DNA of 64,000 nt from Mesocentrotus franciscanus (lineage: Eukaryota > Echinodermata > Echinoidea > Camarodonta > Strongylocentrotidae), in NCBI GenBank assembly GCA_037976565.1, contig CP137686.1:26063828-26127827 (forward strand). Reading direction: 5' to 3'. The notes beneath the pieces are model-generated. The model was not told where the DNA came from and did no database searches. It worked only from the letters and a program-made list of their open reading frames with translations. Below, one piece after another: positions 38,901 through 47,900 of this stretch. The position numbers and the translations under genes are program-made. How positions within the stretch are numbered: position 1 is the stretch's first letter; each line of letters starts with the position of its first letter.

Positions 38901-41900
38901 ATTACAAAACTTGGTAAGGGTATGAATAATTTACAGTGTAATTGTATTAAGGACATGTACATTAATTTACTTCAGACCAGTATTGTATACTAATTGCCTT
39001 TTCAACTACTCAATACAGAAAACTACAATGCATATATACATGCATCACCTGATCACTAAAACAACCATTAGAAAAGATTAAAGATGTAATTAATCCTACC
39101 ATGCTACCAGCACAAATATGGAATGCCTTTCATTAGGGTGTATATGTCAAGCTTGAATAGCTTCATATTTATTTTAGGACAAAAAAGGACAGCAACCTGG
39201 CTTTGTGCCTTTCAGTGTTTTTAATTTAGACAGACAATGTACACTGTAGAATACTAAGGTGCATAATTCACATACGATTTGTTAAACCGCAGCACGTTTT
39301 TTTTTCCTTTACTGGGAAATGAATGGCAAGTACATTAGGGTCTTTCAGGGATGGAAAAAAATGTAGATGTGAGCAACAAAGGTCCTATGCATATAACTAA
39401 CCCTCACATCTAAGAGTGTTACATGATACAGAACTGATGCATATTAGGCCAAGGAGATTCAAAGAGATTCAAGGCTAAACTCCTTGATTACACCTTGTCA
39501 TTATTTATAAGAAAAGGAAGAAAAAAACGTGCCGCAGCTCATCATGCATGAACTATTTCCAGTAACCCCATTTCCACCCCTACTGTATTCCGTTCTGTAA
39601 AGCGCATAGAGACATGCAATTGTGGTTATGCATTATGCACTATACAAAAACGTCTAATTATTATTATCATTATTACAAACAACCCTTAACAAGCACAATT
39701 CATCCATGAATGTAGACTTGCATTCATGCTTTATGCATGGTATTAATTGATAGACTAATTAAGTTTCAGCAGGACCTGGTTTTAGTAAGTCAATATCTGG
39801 CATACAACCTTTTCTATTTATTACATTTTCTAGATGTACTGTAGCTGATGCTGTAATTATAACATTGCATAATGCATCCCATTCCTTAATCCTCTTCACT
39901 AATTCAATTAAACGAAAGACACAATGTTCAGCGGAACTTGTAGACTAAAACCTAATTAATGAAATATTGATGGTAACAGCGTTATCTGTCCGTTTTCATT
40001 GTAATGTAAACTCATCTGGCAGTTTTCTTTTTTTCCTCCTTACATAACTGTCCCTCTTCCCTTGTCTCCTCCCCCTTCACCTACCCCTTTTTCTCTCTAC
40101 CTCTCTCCTTCTATGGAATCCTCTAAAACTGCTCTATAAACATGTACATGTAGTTTTTTAACTTGAGTAAAAAAAAAAATGATAATATTCATAATATCAA
40201 TGAGCAATTTAGCCATGGAAAGCTATCAAATTTTACAGTTCCAGAAAAGTCCCAAAGCGTCTGGTTGAAATATAATAATACTAGCAGGACCCGTGGAAAA
40301 TCCACGGGATTCTAGGGAGGGTGGGGGTTGAAAATAGATATGTGCTAACGATTATTATCATCAATATTATTATATTTTTTTTTTATTTTTTTTTATTTTT
40401 TAATAATATTTTTAAAGATAATTTCTTTTTATCATTTTATAATTTTCTTCTTCTTTTCATTAATATTGTACTCGTTAGAATATCAACCTTTTGTTTGCTG
40501 TCCCATGTATCATTTTGAATTTTTTTATAAATATGTATCATGTAATAAAACTTGAAAATTGGAAGAAAACAGTGAAATCAATAAGTTGTAATTAAAATTG
40601 ATGCATATATTTTAGACTAATACTTTCTTTTTACTTTCGTTAATTACGATTATTGTCGTCACTTCAATTCGTTCCTACTTTTTTCACTATCCCTTTCCGG
40701 ATCCTCACTCTCGTTATCTATACGAATATTGTTGTCATGCATGCACTGAAAATAATATACAAATATACATAAAATGACACTCGAGGATCTAGCTAAAACT
40801 ATTCGCATCGAAGGAACATCAAATCGTATTATATTCTCCCGAGGGCCATCGCGCCCGGAGGGAGAACAGTACTATTGATGTTCCTGAGTGCGAATAGTTT
40901 TAGCTTGTTCCGAGAATGAGTCATTGTATATTTGTTTTATATCCCTTCCACCCAGGCGCGGATCAAGGATTCCTTAGGGGCCCAAATTTGAAGTTATGCG
41001 AGCCAAATATTGGTACGTAATGAGCAAAAAGTTTTTTTTTGGGAAGGCCGGGCAGACAAAACATCCGCATCACCCCACTCTTACATGCAAGCCCCGCTCA
41101 ACGTTTTTCATAGTGATTCGGGGGGTCAAGGGGCGGAGCCCCCAGAAGCTCAGGGGTTTTAGGCATTAAATTACGGTCAGATAAGCATCCCCGGGTCCGC
41201 CTTAGGGCCATTGAGTGGGTCCAGGGGCAGAGCCACCGGAAGTTCAGGTTTTTAGGCATTTAATTACGGTCAGATGAGTATAATTTGATACCTTATTTGT
41301 GGCACTGGCAGGTCACTCATTGGCGTGGGGTCCAGCGGGAGGCAGCTCAGGGTTTTAGGCATTTAATCACGGTCAGATGAGCATATTTTGATACCTCATT
41401 ATTTTGTGACACTGGCAGGTCACTATTTTTCTTTCTTTCTCTCTTTCTTTCTATTTCTCTTTAATATACTTTTCCACAAAAGTGGGGAGGGGAGCTCGAG
41501 CCCTCCGAGCCCTGCCATTCCGCAGACCCTGACATGTAGGCCTCTAAATAAGTATATTTTTTGCCCGACTGTAAATTTGGGAATTTGTCATTTTCCAACA
41601 AACGCAATCAAAAGTATAATGTACTAAAAATCTCGGAAAATTATGTCATTTCAGCAACATTTGTAAATCACCGGTATCGAATTAGAAATAAACCACGTTT
41701 AAATTTCATTTGGGGCAGGCCCCAAGCACCCAAGCCCCGTCAGTATGCAAGCGCCCGATCTACACCTTGTTGGCGGGAAAATCGCAACTGATCTCCCTAC
41801 CTTTCTTCTTTCTCTTTTTTTTCTTTCCTTCCCTTCTTTCTCTCTTTAGAGTGCTGGGGAAGGGACGCGGCCGATTCACACGTTTTTGGCGGGATTAATC

Positions 41901-44900
41901 GCAACTGATCTCCCTTCTTTTCACCCTTTTCTTTTCTTCTTACTCTTTTTTGTTCCATTTTAGCTCTCTTTGTTGGCGGGGCGGGGGGAGAGGCAAGGTT
42001 TTTGGCCCTCGATTCACAACTTGTTGGCGAGAAAATTGCAACTGATATCCCCTTCTTTTCCTTTCTTTCCTTTTTTCTTTCTCTTTATCTCCTCTTTTCC
42101 TTTTTCTTTCCCTTTCCTTCCTTCTCTCTTATTTTGTTGATGAGGGGGTGGGGAGGCCAGGGAGGCAAGGCCCTTTCGCGCCCCCCCCCATCTCCTTCTT
42201 ATTTACACCTTTTCTTTTCTTCTTCCTCTTCTTTCTTTCCCTTTCTCTCCGGGTGGGAGGTTGAAAATAGATATGTGCTAACGATTATTATTATCAATAT
42301 TATTATTATTTTTTTTGATTTTTTTTTTTTTTTTTTTTAATAATATTTTTTAAGATAATTTCTTTTTATCATTTTATAATTTTTCTTCTTCTTTTCATTA
42401 ATATTGTACTCGTTAGAATATCAACCTTTTGTTTGCTGTCCCATGTATCATTTTGAATTTTTTTATAAATATGTATCATGTAATAAAACTTGAAAATTGG
42501 AAGAAAACAGTTGTATTAAAATTGATGCATATATTTTAGACTAATACTTTCTTTTACTTTCGTTAATTACGATTATTGTCGTCACTTAAATTCGTTCCTA
42601 CTTTTTCACTATCCCTTTCCGGATCCTCACTCGTTATCTATACGAATATTGTTGTCATGCATGCACTGAAAATAATATACAAATATACAAATATAAAATG
42701 ACACTGAGGATCTAGCTAAAACTATTCGATCGAAGGAACATCAAATCGTATTATATTCTCCCGAGGGCCATCGCGCCCGAGGGAGAACAGTACTATTGAT
42801 GTTCCTGAGTGCGAATAGTTTTAGCTTGTTCCGAGAATGAGTCATTGTATATTTGTTTTATATCCCTTCCACCCAGGCGCGGATCCAGGATTCCTTAGGG
42901 GGCCCAAATTTGAAGTTATGCGAGCCAAATATTGGTACGTAATGAGCAAAACGTTTTTTTTTTTTTGTTTTGGGAGGCGGGGCAGACAAAACATCCGCAT
43001 CACCCCACTCTTACATGCAAGCCCCGCTCAACGTTTTTCATAGTGATTCGGGGTCAGGGCGGAGCCCCAGAAGCTCAGGGTTTTAGGCATTAAATTACCG
43101 TCAGATAAGCATCCAGGGGTCCGCCTTAGGGCCATTGAGTGGGTCCAGGGGGCAGAGCCACCGGAAGTTCAGGGTTTTAGGCATTTAATTACGGTCAGAT
43201 GAGTATAATTTGATACCTTATTTGTGACACTGGCAGGTCACTCATTGGCGTGGGGTCCAGGGGGCGGAGCCCCCAGAAGCTCAGGGTTTTAGGCATTTAA
43301 TCACGGTCAGATGAGCATATTTTGATACCTCATTATTTTGTGACACTGGCAGGTCACTATTTTTTCTTTCTTTCTTTCTTTCTATTCTCTTTAATATACT
43401 TTTTCCACAAAAAGTGGGAGGGGGTGGAGCTCGAGCCCCGAGCCCTGCCGTTCGCGGACCCTGACATGTAGGCCTCTAAATAAGTATATTTTTGCCCGAC
43501 TGTAAATTTGGGAATTTGTCATTTTCCAACAAACGCATACAAAAGTATAATGTACTAAAAATCTCGAAAATTATGTCATTTCAGCAACATTTGTAAATCA
43601 CCGGTATCGAATTAGAAATAAACCACGTTTAAATTTCATTTGGGGGCAGGCCCCCAAGCACCCAAGCCCCCGTCAGTACGCAAGCGCCCGATCTACACCT
43701 TGTTGGCGGGAAAATCGCAACTGATCTCCCTACCTTTCTTCTTTCTTTTTTTTTTCTTTTCCTTCCCTTTCTCTCTCTTTTAGGTGTGCTGGGGAAGGAG
43801 GCAAGGGCCGATTCACACGTTTTTGGCGGGATTAATCGCAACTGATCTCCCTTCTTTTCACCCTTTTCTTTTCTTCTTACTCTTTTTTGTTCCATTTTAG
43901 CTCTCTTTGTTGGCGGGGGGGGGGAGGCAAGGTTTTTTTGGCCTCGATTCACAACTTGTTGGCGAGAAAATTGCAACTGATATCCCCCTTCTTTTCCTTT
44001 CTTCCTCTTTTTTCTTTCTCTTTATCTCCTCTTTTCCTTTTTCTTTCCTTTCCTTCCTTCTCTCTTATTTTGTTGATGAGGGGGTGGGAGGCAACAGCCT
44101 GGGAGGCAAGGCCCTTTCCCCCATCTCCTTCTTATTTACACCTTTTTTGCTTCTTCTCTTCTTTCTTTCCCTTTCTCTCCTTTTTCCTTCTTTCCTTTCT
44201 CTCTCTTTTTTTTTTTGAGGGGGGACCCCTGCCCCCATGGATCCGCCTCCTTCCACCTGTAGGCCTATCATTCCTTGCACACTTGTAATAGCATGTACGC
44301 AAGGCCCTTTTCGCCCCCATCTCCTTCTTATTTACACCTTTTCTTTTCTTCTTCCTCTTCTTTCTTTCCCTTTCTCTCCTTTTCCATTCTTTTCCTTCTT
44401 CTCTCTCTTTTTTTCTTTGCTGGGAGGGGGGACCAAGGCCCCTGCCCCCATGGATCCGCGCCTCCTTCCACCTGTAGGCCTATCATTCCTTGCACACTTC
44501 TGTAATAGCATGTACGTACCGTACTCACATTCACATCACATTCAAAAAGAAATAAAAGAAAACAACAATTGCACGGCTCAAACATGAAACATTGAATGAT
44601 CTAAGTACACGCTATATACAGGTACTACATGCAGTATAGCTAGAGTGCTGCAGTTACTGCATAGGTTAAATTGCATTGTGTGAGCGCCGTGACTGGCCTG
44701 ACACCGCTGCATGGAGTTGCCCGTGCGGAGGCATGTGATATTACCTAAGCTCGCTGAATTTTTCTTCTCTTCAGTTATATGGTCTCGACATTTACAATCT
44801 ATTTGCGTTATTATTGTTGTGATTTCAATGTAGTTTTCATAAAAAGACCAATAAAGCAGAAGCTTGGACTATGATTATGTTGGCATGGTCCACAGAATTT

Positions 44901-47900
44901 GTACAAATATATTCAAAGTAAAGATTTTACGCGAAAAATCGGACTGTTTGTGCCAATATATTGTAACCGTCGCACGAATTATCTCGACTGTGTGTGTACG
45001 TGTGTGAGCGTAGAACCACGTATTACGTTGACGTCAGTTTGGCTGATGCGTATATATAGCAAGATGCCTCACACGGATAGGCCCAACCCATCGCATCATG
45101 CATGTGCTACGAACATGACGTGAATGGCGTGTCTCTTGATAGTGTATCTCTTTGATTAGACTGCATATAGCAAGATGCCTAACACGGGATAGGCCCGACC
45201 CTTTGCGACGTGCATATTTGCTACAACACATCATGGACTGGACTGTCTCTTGATAGTGTGATCTCTTTGATTAGACGTGCAGAGGGCGGGTGCACGCTCG
45301 CCGACTCGCTCGCGGGTTCGTCGCCTCCTTGCACGGACGACGCCGCCGTGCTCGTCCGCCCGTCCTCCCGGGACCCGAAACCACCTTTAACGACATGGAC
45401 GGCGACCACGGGTCGACGTGGCACGCGACATGCCCGATCCCATCCGCTGAATTGTGTCGCTGCCCGCGCCACGGCAGAGGCGGGCAGGGTCGAGGAAAGA
45501 CGGGTTTGATGTCAAAATATTCACATTGGCAGACCGTTACGCACCCCCCGCGGCGATTTTGCGTATTAATATATAGAAAAGCTCCCTACAGCAATTTTAC
45601 TCAATTTCAAAAGGAGCTCTTGTAAAAGTAAGAGTATTTCTAACACTAGTACAATACTACAATTCTTACTTTTTTCTCTATTTTATTCTAAATACAGGAG
45701 AGCTTTATAATACTTTTGTAGCTTAGTTGTGAACACCATAATGGATCTCCTCGGAAGCAAACACCGAGTGAAAAGTCTTTTTTCTGCTTCTGAATCATTC
45801 AATCAATACCTCTCTTATTGTAACCCAGCCTGAATAAACCCCACTGTGAATCTCTCAAGCACATCATTGTACATTTGTAAGTAAGTTTAAGGATTATCTC
45901 AAGCCTTAAAGCAACAGATTATCACCCTGTGTTGACTTCCATGTCACGCCCAATACCTCCAAAGGGAGACTTGAAAGGGGGGATAACAAGAGTTTAGACA
46001 ATGGAAAGGAAGTTCTTTCTTTTGAATGACACACTCTCTGAGAATGAGATAATATTGTTTGTGTCTGCAAACTCTGCATTGACTTTCAGGAAAAGGAAAC
46101 TGGAAACTTGCCATTCCTTTCAAATCAATCAGAACTGTTTACCCTTTATATTTCCGACAAACAAAGTGAAGGAAAATACAAAAGATACAAATCTATTAAG
46201 AATGCCTTTATCTTCTGAAATGTACATTTTCACACACACGAAAAGAATCTACAAAGTATATGTAGTATTGTCAAGAAGTTATACAAATTGGAAAGAGAGG
46301 ATCAAACAACCCTTTCTACCCTTATGGGAAAAGTGAATAAACATTGCATAATATGGTAAGAGGATTAACGCTCTTGTTAACACATGTACATGTATGTAGA
46401 TAATATGTTTCTTTGTATAGGAAGAAGAAAGAAAAGTGCTATTTCATGCTACATATATATTGCAACTTTGCAAGGATATATGCAATTAACCAATTGACGC
46501 ATTTTTTAGTTAAACCCCTTATAAGGTTGCGTACAACACAGTATACGCATACATTTAGTCCGGACAGGTTGGTTATCCAGACAAAAATTTCAAACAGTTA
46601 ATCGGCACTAACAATGACAATTTCATAATTAGCAATTATTCATTGTATTTTATGCGACTTGATGGATTATATTTTATATGAAATCTATCAGCAAACAAGA
46701 CAATTGAAATTCTGAGAAGTGTCTAGACACACAACCCCCAATCACCTGTAATTTTAGCTAGCTGTACTCCCTCTATTTAACTTTCCAGCTATACTTTATC
46801 TTTCAACAACAATATCACTATCAATAAATATAATCTGACATGGTTGCATAGACCAGTATTGTTACAAAACAAATACTTTTGGCAGGTTAAATGTATCGGA
46901 TGACACTTGTACGTGATGTGATGGGACTATAAGTCAAACAGCATCTGTTCTGCAATTTTGCTATACTTCCACCCTTTAGTGCAGTGCATGTAGGTACACT
47001 GTACTTCGACGTGTATGGTGACAGTGTACAAGGGCAATGGAGGCCAAGCTACTTTGTCTCACATGTTATCAACCGCAGTAAGATTTTTAGTTACTGAATT
47101 AATATCCCGACTATAAATGTAGCCTAGATCAGATCAAAGTATGAAGTAAAATTACACATTAATGTTGGTTTATGTTCAGAACTCTGCAATGCTTGGTAAT
47201 ATACATGTATGTACAGGGTTCATGTAGGAGGACATCAAATTAATACATTGGACTTGGCCAGCACTAGGCAAATATCATATTTAGATATGTTATGAAACAA
47301 CTTTTGATTTTAGCTTCTTTTCTCATTGTTTATATCAAAACTCTTTCAAAGTACATCCAACTTCACAAATAGAAAAAAAACAATTTTGTATGTATTTGGC
47401 AGTTCAAACCACCTACAATTGAACAAATGTAGATCTACAGCATGTACAGTGTACAGTACTGTATGTTTGTATGGGCAGTGTCCTTCCTACTTGATTGTAG
47501 GACTTGATTGACAGATAATTTTACCAAGTACATTGTACATGTATGCATCTCCCAATAGGTTTATAAATTTTATCTTCAGTAACTTAGAGTGCTTGTATCA
47601 ATCGAGATCAAAATTATCTACTGTAGGTATTATAAAGAGTTGATGACTTTGTATCAATAAAAAAGGATATTAGTTTTCTACATACTGTAAGTAATAATAA
47701 TGATAATAATAATAATAATTGAAGAAGAAGAAGAAGAAGAAGAAGAAGAAGAAGAAGAAGAAGAAGAAGAAGAAGAAGAAGAAGAAGAAGAAGAAGAAGA
47801 AGAAGAAGAAGAAGAAGAAGAAGAAGAAGAAGAAGAAGAAGAAGAAGAAGAAGAAGAAGAAGAAGAAGAGTAATAATAGTAATAATAATAATAAAAAATA

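Noticed and set aside
45210..45625. Arginine-rich open frames in the GC-rich block as a gene
   Set aside because: Frames are open on both strands, none resembles a family, and no splice sites are convincing.
46001..46336. 111-codon plus-strand open frame
   Set aside because: AT-rich, no recognisable motif, no splice or promoter context, inside the presumed SDR intron.
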